Assembly (NCBI GenBank): GCA_910591455.2
Contig: OU342826.1
Location: forward strand, 7,639,903 to 7,703,902
Direction of reading: 5' to 3'
DNA: 64,000 nucleotides
Source: Pholis gunnellus
Taxonomy: Eukaryota; Chordata; Actinopteri; Perciformes; Pholidae
Position 1 is the stretch's first letter. Each line of letters opens with the position of its first letter. Both the position numbers and the translations under genes were made by a program. Below, piece after piece: positions 25,701 to 38,500 of the stretch. Below the pieces are notes generated by a model. That model did not search any database. It had not been told where the DNA came from and saw only the letters and a list, made by a program, of their open reading frames with translations.

Positions 25701-28700
25701 CCCTAACATCTGGGATGGACTGATTGGTACATCGCTCTCCCACTTTAGCCCTTCGCCTCTCAAATGTCCCTCCTTCTCACTCTTTTTTTTTAGCCCCATC
25801 CACAAATCTTCCTCTTCTCTTTCCAAAGTGAGACAGTGGTCAGTGATATGACATTAATGCTTTTGATGTGAAATACCCTTGACACTGTAGCCCAACCCCT
25901 CCTTGTTGTTCCAGGCATTTCCCTTAAGCCCCGGCACAATTTTAAGAATGGTCTGCTCCTCCCCTCATCCCAGGTGTATTGATCTTTCTCTCCACCCAAC
26001 GATTGCCACCACATCTTCCTGTTGTGTGTGAAGCTCTTGTGTGTGTGTGGAATGTCCTTCCTCTTACAAGATCGCACAATGGAGTGGTAATAATGTCACC
26101 AGACTGTACCTAAGGTAATGGATCGGTCTCACTGCTACACGCAGGGCCCGGGACATAAGTGCTGGCCTTGGGAAATGTCAGATGAATATCAGAGAGGAGG
26201 ACCGAGTGCTACGAGTTAGGGGCAGCGAATATCTGTTATGGAAACGTAACAAAACCCATTAAGAGACATGCACAAAGCCTATTAAGGATGAGCATAATGA
26301 CAGGGATGGTGGAAATAGATTTTATGGGTCTGTAGAGAAACATGTGTGAAATTGAGATAATGGTGAAATACCTGGGACACCAACACAGACCTGACTGTCT
26401 GCCTCATATATGGATCTTTTCATGTAAAATCAATACAATCAAGTTGATGAGTCTCCGCGAAAAGTGGACCAAAATATATGGGGCACACAGTATATGTGGA
26501 ATTATTAAGACGAAGCTTCGCAAAACAAATTAATACAGCATCATTACATGGCCACTGAACCTCTAAATCATATATAGAAACTGGAGTTGTATATACTTTT
26601 TATATATAAAGAATTGTTTTGCATTTTGGGATATACATTAACTATTTCTCTTAGGAGTGATAGTGAGATGAGAAGCTTAGCTTGGCTTAGCATAAAGACT
26701 GAAAACAGGGCAAAGCAGCTAGCCTGGCTCTATCCAAAGGTAAAAACCATCTCCCTACCCCAACCTCTCAAGCAGTTGATCTGAACACATTCTTTCTTGT
26801 TTGTTTAACCTCTTCCACTCCTTGTGGACTTTCAGAGGCTGTAGCAGGCTCAGCTGTAGAGCTTTACAAACCATGTCATGCTAGCTTGTTGGAAAAGGAG
26901 GCGAAATAACACTCTGAAGTAAGAAACCATTTTGGTGAGGGAGAAACAGGCACTGCCATACTCACAGGGGTCCCTTGACCTCTTACCTCAAGACAGGACA
27001 GACATGCTCACTTCATGCTAATCCTATGCAGTTTGAGACAAGAACCCTGGCGTTTGTTTGTATGCAATATATTTGCGTTATTTTCGCAAATTCAAAAAAT
27101 GGTTTCTGCATTCTAATTGCATACATTGGGTATGACGGGAGAGCTGAAGGATTCATGTGGGATGATGTTAGTCTCCACTAAAATAAAATGAACTGTTGTG
27201 AAAAATGGGTCGATGGTAAATAGGGATGGCGTAGAAGAGGTTAATCCATACAAAACCAAAGTGTAAAAACATGCCAGGCAAGCAGTTTTCAGTCTTTATT
27301 CTAAGATAAGCACATTTATTTCTGCTAGGCAAGAAAGAAAATGTGTATATATTAAAAATGTTGAAGTATTCCTTTAATAACAATGACATTTTGAAGTTTA
27401 CGCGAAACTGCAAACTTTTTGATAGATTCTTTGTGTATCTCCCATAGAGTCCTTCTCAGCTGCAGTAATAAATGATGAAAGAAGAAAATGCATTATTTCC
27501 TTTTTCTTCCATGAAAAACCTGGGTCATTTTCTTTTTATTACTAATATACATGGCCTTATATACAGTATAAATAACAGAGCACCTCAGTCTGACACAGAG
27601 ATTTCTTTCATCTCAATTCAATGTGCTTCAAAGATTCTTTTTTTAAACTTTTTATTCTGCTTGGTGTCACAAACCCAGTCGTAAAAGAAGGACGCTTACC
27701 TGCTCTTCAGATGCTGGATGCTTCCGAGGCATTTGAAGCGACCATTGACCATGATGGCCATGCGCGTGCACAGTGCTTCACACTCCTCCATGCTATTGAA
27801 AGAAAAGGGGTGTTATTATTGAGAAGCAACAATAATATGAGACGCTTGAGTCTCCTGCTTACCAGATGAAACTGGTCTTAGTGAGATGGGGGTCTTTCAT
27901 CGATTTTTGTAATATCTGTCCTCATTCAAGCTCCACAATGTTATATATTTAAGGCTAGAACATTTATCGCCGATGGATTTTTTAAAAAGGGTGGAACTCA
28001 ATCAATTTTAGACTGTGAAAGAAATCACATTATTTTGCTGAAACATATCTACTGATTCACTGAGACCCTTTCTTCTAATTTACAGTTGAGGTTTAGATTA
28101 GAGCATTTTTTTACATGTCTACTTTGACACCTTAAATGGACGACAAATTTGGTAATTAGAGGGATAGGAAGGGACCATCTGTACTTCTTATTATCTCATT
28201 TTTTTCTCTTTCGGCTATGGGCTGGAGCAGGAGTCATTTGTAGTTGAGGCAAAACCTGTGAAGCCTTTCTGAAGAATGGTCCAATTAGGATTATGACTCT
28301 GTAAAACCTGGTGAATCTGCCACTTAACAAAACACAACCACCTGGTCATGCCATGGACGATTGGATGCGGCTCAGCCACATTGCCTTGGAGGACAACAAA
28401 TGCTTTCATTTCTCCATGAAGGGAAAACACGAAATAAAATAAATTAACAACAGCAGAGATTATTCATATGCACTGCTAGGGGCACAAATGATTTAAAAAG
28501 CTAAATTGGGAAATAGTCAAATGAATCGGCATGTCAATTGTTAAATCTTCCATATCGGCTAGGGCCATAAAAAGTTAGGCATTTCATCTTTTTCTCCTCT
28601 CACTCTAAACTGTGCCAGAAACTGGCCAACACTGCGCAAGAAAATATCACGACTAACTTTGCTCCAGGAAGTCTTGGATAATGAAAAGACTCCAGCAAGG

Positions 28701-29545
28701 ATATTGACAGATTCTCTTTTCAATGAGGGGAAAAAAGCTCCAGTGAGTCAATATGCCCTGATGCTTCATGAAAGCTTTATAGCAGCCAGTATGTTTCTGG
28801 CAGGCAACAGTAACTGCCACACAGAAAACAACTAAAGTGTAACTTAATCAATTTCTAACAACAATATTTGCAGCTCACGTTCATTTTTTGGTTCGGTTGC
28901 TACGCTATCCCCCTATTTTCCTTTTTTATCTTTGCGGGTGAAGTGTGAATCCATCAGAGAAAACCAATAGATTATTAAGAGTGACGTTGCACCTGTGTGA
29001 TGTGAGAATGACGGATCGTCCCTCTTTGATGACGCTTAGGATGCAGTCCCACAGGAAGCGCCGAGCTTTGGGGTCCATCCCGGTTGTTGGTTCATCCTGT
29101 AACGAATGGAAACTCTGTACTTCAACAGATCGTTTTAAAAACATGCGTGTTTGAACAGACATAAAGACGGGAAAGGAAACACCTGAATAGATGTGTGGAG
29201 ACATTCTCAACCCAGCTGAAAAATTATGGATTTTTAGACCGACAACTAAGACAGTGCTCTCCAACACCATCAACAAAACATCAAAGGGGGAAACTTTTTT
29301 GATGAAGAATTGTGTTCAATTTGTCCAATATCAACCAAGGTGTTCTGGCAGCTCGTTCTGACCCAACACATTAAAAAGACACTTGCTTTGTCACTCTTAT
29401 GTGCGTGTTTACATACACACAAGCGATAGAAGTGTGATGAAAAATCCACATATAAAAGCAGACATACCTGGGAGAATTCTGAGTATACCCATGTACACAT
29501 AATGGAGACACATCCTGAAGCACTCTCCAACATAGCACAACACAC

Positions 29546-29576
<31 letters not shown>

Positions 29577-32500
29577 GAGCCTCAGTGACTTGCTGTTTCT
29601 TTTTCCTCAGGGCTAGTCTGTCCATGCATGATTAGAGAGTGACAGTACTCAGTCCATTGGCTGGTTTCGTTCCAGGCCCGGTTCTCTGTCACTAGCAGAA
29701 TCCTACAAATCCCGTGGGGTATTTCCGTCACCGTGCCCAATGTGTCCCTGTGCAAACCCTGCGTGGCACAGCCTCAAGGCCGCCTCGACTCCCTGGGCTA
29801 GCACACAATACTGCGACTGACACAGACAACACATTATCCCACCGCCTCAGAGTGAAGGCGAGTCTGGCTCAGGCGAGTAAATAAGTAGGTTTGGAATAGT
29901 GCAGCCCGATAGGCTAGCACTGAGCCAAAAAGGAGACATGGTTGGAAAGATTATTCTGTAAATGTAATTCATTATGGATTACTCATTACCTGACTAAAAT
30001 TGTTATTAGCAGCATAATCTGATGGGTCACTTTGAATCACGCAGAGTAAAGCATTTATTACAGTTTACAGGCAGCAAACCCGACAGCAATAATGTGACAT
30101 ATTGCAAGATATCTGTGCGCATGAAATACTATTAAAATCTATTGGTTTGGGACATGGTGGGACATGGGATAACAAGTAGAAATTGCAAAAATTGATGGAG
30201 AGATTGAAGGTCAGTAAGTTTCTCCCTCATAACTACACCGACATAACTTCCTAATGCACATTAAAGCTGCTTAATCGAAGGCATGTGATGCAGTGTATTC
30301 TGAGTCACGCTTTCTTTAATCTTCCATCAGTGAGAAAAGGCTTTTGCTCTCAGTTTAAGTCCTGATGAATTGGAATGTAATACCAGCAAATACTGTTCTG
30401 TGTGCTCTGCGTTTTTTAATTGGTTCTCTCTTGAAAAGAAATAATTAAAAGATGACCAGTGAGTGACCCCTGAAGAGTACACCCTTCCCCCCCCCCACAA
30501 GTAAAGTACTTGTAATCCTTGAGGATATTCAGTAAGTTACCAGATTGATCCATAACTTGTTTTTTGCTACTCGTTTCTAAAAGCATACATTGTCCCGAAT
30601 TCCTGTTCTCCATCATCTTCTTACTGCGAGTCCAGTCTTTGTGTGAGAAAAATAATTGATCTTCTCTCATCCAAACATCTGCACGGCATCAATAATCATT
30701 TAAAGTATTACACATTTAAGTCTAAATAAAACTGCATTTTTTTTACCGTGTACAACACTTCAATAAAGATGTATCTCACCAGGAAAATGACTTGAGGACA
30801 ACCGATCAGGGCCATCGCTGTGGAAAGTTTGCGTTTGTTCCCACCACTGTAGGTTCCTGCCGACTTGCTGGAATATTTGACCAGCCCCAATTTCTGGATC
30901 CCCCACTCGGCCACCTTTTGTAGAGAGAAATCAGAATGATCCAACCTATTATGGTGTCTCGAAGAGTGTTCACATACACAAACACACGTTTCTGTTTACT
31001 GATCATGTGACTACACAAAGGGCTGAATTTGGATCGAGAATTGTCACCAAAGAGAATCCCATCACAATGGGCCACAGTTAAATTAAGAGTTATGCTAGCG
31101 GTGCAGAATTGGGTCCCTTTAGCAGTGCAGCTACGAGATCAAAGCCCTGGCGCCGGGTCTGAGGCCCACGGTCGCCGCCAGCCTATTCCTCTTTTGATCT
31201 TCTTGTTGTAGAGGAGGGCGGTTCGAAAGGAGTGCAGAGAGGCCGCATAGGGCCGGCCACACCACTGGGCATGGTGAATAATGTAGAGCCATAACCCACA
31301 GCTGCTGCCTTTCCACCACCGGCCATTTTTCATTATGTATGGCTTCTCCCATTGAGGTTTTCTATCACTTCGACATCAGCTCGCCCCAAAATGTATTCTA
31401 GTATTTTGATGGTAAAAATATAACAAAACACATTCTGGAAGCAAATAAACATGTCGAGACCGTTTGTATTTTTTTTTCTTTCTGAAATATGTACGATTCT
31501 ATAGTTATTTTAAAAACATAGGGCTTCACAGCACCAGCCATTAGTAGAACAATGCCTTACAGGGACTAGAGGTATGAAAGGATGTAATGGTTACCATGGT
31601 GACCTCTTTTTCTGGTACCCCTCGTAACCTGGCGTAAAACTCAAGATGCTCTCGTCCAGTCAGCAGCTCATCAATAGCATCAAACTGGGGACAATAGCCC
31701 ATGTTCTGGTGCACGTCCCTCATTTCTGTTCGTATGCTGGGGAAGAGGATATAATTAGAGATTTGACAATGGATGTCATCAATGTTTGAGATCACAGATC
31801 TAAAGGTTATATAATAAATGCCTTTGCAAGAGAGAGTATGATTTCAAATGTACAATGAGAACAGTGAGAAGGCCAACAAGCATACACGTCATGTCATCTA
31901 TGTTGCCTATTTCATTTCAAAGAGAACTGAGATTGAAATTGATTTGCTTGGAAAGATTCATCACATTTTCACACTACCTTGATAAGAAAGAAAAAAACAT
32001 CGGAGCTGAGTGTGTTTTATCGAGCAAAAGAGTGGTTCACTTTACATTCTGTTATCGATCTATCTACTTGTGGTCTCAAGGCAGCGTCCCAAAATCAAAA
32101 AGACCATCTTGCTATGGGATCAAACGAGCCACAACACCAAATCAGGACAAACAAAAACAGCTGTTTGGCTAAAAGCATAGCAGCTAAATTTGACATTTCA
32201 TTTTGAAAGCTATGGCTTCATAATTTGCATATGAACGTAGAAGAAAAACAATAATGGGACATTTGTGGCTGAGAGGCCACTGAACACACATCACTAACAC
32301 CACATTGAAAAAGTGTTCAAATGTATTCGACACAATCACAACCGCGGTAGTCCACTGCTGCCATCGGTTTGTTTTCTATAACCAGGAGACTGCCAATGTT
32401 ATACCGGCAAGCTTTTGTCTTTTGCATTCTACAGACAGTAACACACCAGGTGGTGAGGAGATGGAGAGGAACTAGAGAGACGGTTGTCAGGAGAGCAAGA

Positions 32501-35500
32501 ACTTCCATTGAACGGATGCTGCTTCTTCTCTGCTGCTGATCATTTTTCTTGCCAATGCACAGAGAGCTGAACACAGAAGAGTGGGCGTACTCACATCTGT
32601 TTTTTTACTCTTTTCAGTTTTTGTTTCCCCAAAAGGTCTCTGGATTTTTCTTTGATCTCCGTTACCCACATTCATCAACATTAACACCGTTGTGTTAGGC
32701 CTCGCTTTATTCAGCTCTCTTTCTTTGTTGAACACAAAGTCAATTACCAGATGTATAAATGAACAACTAGCAACCGTTGTGATGCAAAACCAACCGCAGC
32801 CTACACACAACCATGCTCGGATGTGCAGCCTCAGAGATGCAGGCCGAGGCAAAGAAAACACAGTTGTTTCTTCCTAAAAATAAGGAAGAGCGAGCCTCCC
32901 TTCGCTCAAGTGCTTGACTCTCATATTGCTGGTGTCAAGGTGGGGTTTTTTTTGGCATGTACAAAGATTTCTTATGACTGACTCTGTACGGCAGAGACAA
33001 AAACACAGCAAGGTACAGGGCGAGGATGTGAAAAGGAATGAAATATGTGCAAGAGGCAGAACGAAAGCGAGAGCAGAGTTTTCAGCATTTCTGAGAATAT
33101 CGCAGTGAGATGACATGAGAGAACCAAAGTTGAAAAGGCAGAGATGGCAAAATGTATAAAAGAGATCAAAACTAGCAAGAAAAAAAAGAAAACAAGGAGC
33201 GAGAAAGAGAGAGAAAGGGAGGGAGAGATAGAAAGCCGAGTTACGCAGAACAAGAGAAGCTAAGAAAGGGTGTGAGCTATAAAAAAATCCACCTCCGTTC
33301 GATCCCCATATGAGCAGCCATCTTGGGTGGCTAATTATGATGAGTTACTTGCTGCGCTCGTGGGAGTTAGCGCCTCACCTGTATCCATTTAGGAAGGCCT
33401 CTCCACTGGAGACTGGGATGTCTCCTGTCAGCATCTTGAACGTGGTGGTTTTCCCAGCCCCGTTGATTCCCAGCAAGCCGAAACACTGACGGAGACAACG
33501 AAGAGACTTCACGCGGTGTTTTGTAGATACAAGCCTCATTAGAAAACAGACAGCAAGACAATGGTGCTGGATGACAATTCAAATACTCTGTATGTAGATG
33601 AGCTTTCTTTTGAATAATACACTGCCCATTAACACCTTTAATGAAGTGTATCTATATACTGTCAATATTTGTTCACAACATACGGAATAATTGAAGCTAC
33701 AATTTATGGAGTATGCATGACTGGTTCAATGTTTAGCAGAAATAACAAATTGATGTCCTGATTTCTGTACATAAACAAAACAACACACTAAATCAACATG
33801 GCAGGCACACAGGAATTAATACCATAAAAGAAAAAACAGCCCACCCACAACAGCATTTCTTCTACAACAAACACTATTATCCCGCTCTATCTTTTCTCCC
33901 TGATACTGCTGATTTTTACTTTCCCTCTGGAGGGAATGCGGCAGGAAGTTGTCTCTACGCAGCCCCAGCGGTCATGTGACCCGCCTTAGGTGCTCTAGCT
34001 CCGGCATCAATATTTGATTTCTGTCATTCATTGATCCCTGCTTGTTTGTGACCTGTGCCTGTGAATGCATAGCTGAGGACTAAGCTTGACGTAAATAATG
34101 CATGGAAATGCAGTGTGTGATCAGCAGAGCCCTGTGAATCACAATATTCCACTGGCATTTACATTGGGCCTTGAGTAAACAGTGGCCGGGAGGATTGATA
34201 CCGCCGGAAAGCCCAACGAGCACGACTGCCTGTCAGCGTTTGAGATCATGTTTAAATGAAGCTTCCAGCGGTACAGTGTAGGTGTAATGCATAACATGTC
34301 ATAACGACTAGGGATGCTTTACATTGACAGTACATCAATTTCACACAAAGGTTCTGAAGTCAAAAGCGGTGTAAAAGTTGACTTTGTTGTATTTGGTGGA
34401 TTTTAGATTCCCACTGCTAATTTGGCAGTGTTCTGAACTAAACGTCACTGGGTCCTCATTCCTTCGCTTGAGAGACTCCGTTGCTCTGGCAATGCTCTTC
34501 TACGAGCCCGCTTGTGCGTTTTTAGCACACACATGCTTGGCAGTAATACAATGGCAGAAAACAAGGAGATAAGGAGATTAGTGTTTCTCCTAACGCCTTC
34601 TCTGAGCAGCGTTTGGAAGATATTTCGATTCCACTGAGTAAAAAAGGCAAGACGGAGCCAAACAACAATTCAAATCTTCAAGTAATAACTGGAAAACTGG
34701 AAATCAAAGCCCAGACAGAGTATATCTGCTCATTGCTCCCTGCTCTCATGTGTCAACATTTTTGTCAATATTATCATTAATTTCAAATTGTACTGATTTG
34801 TTTGCTGGTGAATTTTGAAAATGAATCCAATGTTTAGGAGCTAGAAAGTCCTCTTACAATGGACACATATCAAACAGACTATAGGCATGAAGAGGTGTGA
34901 TTCAGCAGCATTTGGCTCACCTCTGCGGCGGGCACTCCCACACAGAGCCTGTCCACAGCAGGGGTGCTCTTCCGAGAGTATACCTGCAGGGAGCAGACAA
35001 TAAAATGAATCAACCAGCCAGCCAGAGAAAGAGAAGAAGGCAGGGGGGCAGGGACAGGGTGGGGAGCAGACAGTGAGGAAGACAACAGAGAGGATAGCAT
35101 GACGAAATATGGAGCGATAGCCCAGAGCAGCGGGGAAGAGCAGAGATGGAAGGAGCAGGTGGGAAAAGCAGAAGGGAGAGAGACAGAGAAAGTGGAGGGA
35201 AAGAAATGATCAAGAAGGGATCATTTGCAACATTTAGAGCCATCCAGATGGGAAAAGGGAGTAAAAAGAAAAGTTAGACACTTCCACAAGAGGGGAGAAG
35301 AGGAGGACATGAACATTAGTATTTGTGACTGCATGACAGTATTCATGAGGAAATCTGTCTCCACTTTGAGTACCACTTCAGTACCCTCAATAACCTTCAG
35401 CACACTCACAAGTCTCCCAATACTCTATGTATGGACACCAGCTTTACTGCAGCTGCATTTAGTGGTGTCAATATACAGAGATGACTTTGGTGAAAAGGAA

Positions 35501-38500
35501 TGTTGTCCTTAATCTGAAACGTACTTTAAGAAATCTATTGCACATGCTATAAGTCTATAGCCGAACCGGGGACAGTGTAAGGTCGCGCTGTTAAACTTAA
35601 ACAGCTGCCTGTCGCTGCTGGAAATGCCGCTGATAAGAGCGTAAAACTGAAAGAAAGTTACGGGCAGTGAAGCTAAAACGCTCTGCACACTGCACCCTCT
35701 ATCTATATGAAAATGTTGAACATTGCAGCTTTGATAACTAATACATTTAACTTATTGTTGTTAAGCTTGTAATATCAAGATAACGTGCACATATTAGCAT
35801 GCTATGTTAGCATTAATCACAAAAAACAGAAGAGGCTGATGGGGCTTTTAGCTTTTAAATGTATCCTGTTATAAACTAAAGTAATTTTGAGCTGTTGGTG
35901 TTAATACAGTACATAAACAGTTAGTTAATCTCAACAGTCATTAAGACACAGCGTCTAGTGACCATGAATAATTTGGATTACCAAATTCCATGGTAATCCA
36001 ATTGACATTAACCAAACGGAAAGACGGTTAGACGGATCAACATTGCCATCCCTAAAACTCCCCCCATTGCTAAAAAAAGAAAACTAGACCATATGGGATG
36101 CAGAATCCCATCTCTCAGGGGAACAACACTTCTCACATTCTGATTGTAAGTCAGTATCCTGCTAAGATCATGGAGCGGCACTGGAAACGAGAAGGCGATT
36201 GATGTTGTACCACATCCCACATGAACACTTTTCCATGCAGCATCCACATCCTCCCCCGCTGACCAGCCTCATCCATGCACATTTGCATTCCAGTCTGCAT
36301 CATCCGAAAAGAAAAAGATCCCACCAGAGGTGGTAAAGAAACTCCCACTTGAAGAGACCATGATTTCGACATTCTTTTTTTACAATCTTAAGAAAAATTC
36401 AGCAGTCGAACATTCAACAAAATGAGGTGTTTAGTGCACGAGGTATTTTTCCACATCCAACACTACCAGTATGTTAGGGTTTGACATGTTTTCAAAGTGG
36501 TTTGAAAGCAGCGTTGTCTTACTCTAGCGCGAAAAAGACAAGACAAGGCCTTTGTTGTTGTTGCTGACTGTGACAGTCAAGACATTTAAAATTCTAAATC
36601 AAGGACAGCCACTGTGCCCCTTTGGGTTATGAAAGAGTGACTACTGTTGGCTGTTTCTCGATGAGTGCGATGCGTGTTTACAAGCCTGTACTGTATGCGA
36701 GTGTCAGAGACTCAAACGGTGAATGTTAAAACAGAAAAAGTGACAACTAAGTATGAAGGACACATTTCCTGTATAGCATCTTTAGACCAAATATTATCCA
36801 CCATTAAAAAACACACTCAGCCATCCCAGAACCATTCAGAATGCTACCAGGCAAAAGTAAATTTAGAACTGCCACTTCAAAAACCTGACAAACAATGACA
36901 TTGCATATATTACACAGTTGGCACATCAAACGCATTAGATAAAAGCAGGAGTTGCATAGAGCCACCATTCTTTCAGTGCCATCTGGCAGCTGCACTCAGT
37001 ACTTATCAACCTGGATTACGCATACTACTTTTTAGTGACAGTTTGCAGTGCTAAAGCCACATCAAAGCAGCATATACATGTATGGAGGAAGGCAATTAAA
37101 GGATAATTCCCCTCTGACTCGAGCACCACAGCAGCTGTCATGATAAGCGGGCTGACGTCTAATCAGATGAGACAGTTGAGAGGATGTGATGGCGGCAGTT
37201 TTGGAAACCTAAAATATAGATTTACGTTAGAAAATCACAAGCTTCAAACGCCGAATGCTACAGCTCAGGTAGTAAGCCCCGACACTGCTTTAATCAAAAG
37301 GAACCCTTTAAGGTCTATTCATTCACAGCAGTGTGAGGTGTGTATACAACTTTTTTTGGCTGATGTACCCCCACAGCCCTACACGATTAACTCATGTACC
37401 CCATCACAAACACCACCTGCCATGTTCCATTTTCCTTATCACTTCAACCATTACTGTTAACTATTTATTCTAACCCTTCTTTTCTCTCTCTGTCTCACTA
37501 GATTACATAATTCCTTCTATTTAAAGTTAATATTTTGATAAGGGATTGAAATGGAAAAATGCACAGAATACAAATATAATGTGAAATTTGTGATACATTT
37601 AAGGACAAGAAAAAAGACCAGTATCCACTCAAAAACCAGACTGTAAACATTGTTTTTTAACACATATATACATAAATATTTTGCCCCACAAAGGCAGCCT
37701 TCATGCCCCCAAACAACACACAGCTCTTGTCAAACGAGTCTCATCCAAACCTTTTATGTGCCCAGAGTAAATATAACACCTTGGAATACTTCAAGTATAC
37801 TTGAAGTATTCCAAGGTGCAACTCATCACTCTTTAGCCTCCTGAACTCAAACAGCTGTCACGAGGTAGTGTAAAACTTCCTCTGTCAGCTTAGTGAGTGA
37901 CTGGAAGGTTGAAGCGACAGCACTGGGCCTGGAAAATGCTCACAGACGGACACACTTCCATTACAGTCTCCATCGATTACAGTGCCGACTCTAATGCAGC
38001 AGCTAAGTGGAGGCTAGCAGGTGGGGCGCCTTGCAAAATGCTCCTGTTTAGAGCAGCAGGAAAAGGAAGGGGAGGAGCAGGAATCTGACACATGATTGAT
38101 GGGCTGTCGATCGCTTCAGAGGCATGCTTAGATTTATGACAGGGCTCAGCCTGTGGCACATGGCCACCAAAGCCAACGCGCTCATTGATCAATTTGTTAT
38201 CTACATCCCAAACGCATGGGGCACAGCTGTGGTGGGAGTCAACGAGGGCACTGCAGGAAGAATCCTGATGCCTTCTGCCACTGTACTGCTGTTTCTGTGT
38301 GATGATGGGCCACCGAGTCTCATCTCAGTGAAATATTGTAAAAAAATAAATAAAATTATCAACAGCAGACAAGCACAATCAAATCAAGTTCTTAACATTT
38401 CGGCACCATTTTAAGCTGTATTTAAAGAGATGTTAGTGTTTTCACAAGTTTTCAGAACATTAAAAAGTTCTCTCGACAAGTTGTTGCTGGTAAAGGAACA

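Larger units (their letters stand above)
18870..27699 (-). other. abca1 intron, 8.8 kb, repeat-rich
   Basis: The largest intron seen. It contains a hAT-like terminus (20982), a TA repeat (23618-23642), a GT repeat (25141-25179), a motif-rich block (25245-25520), a C tract (25567-25584) and nested repeats (26621-27300). No exon-like open frame is convincing. Confidence 0.85.
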
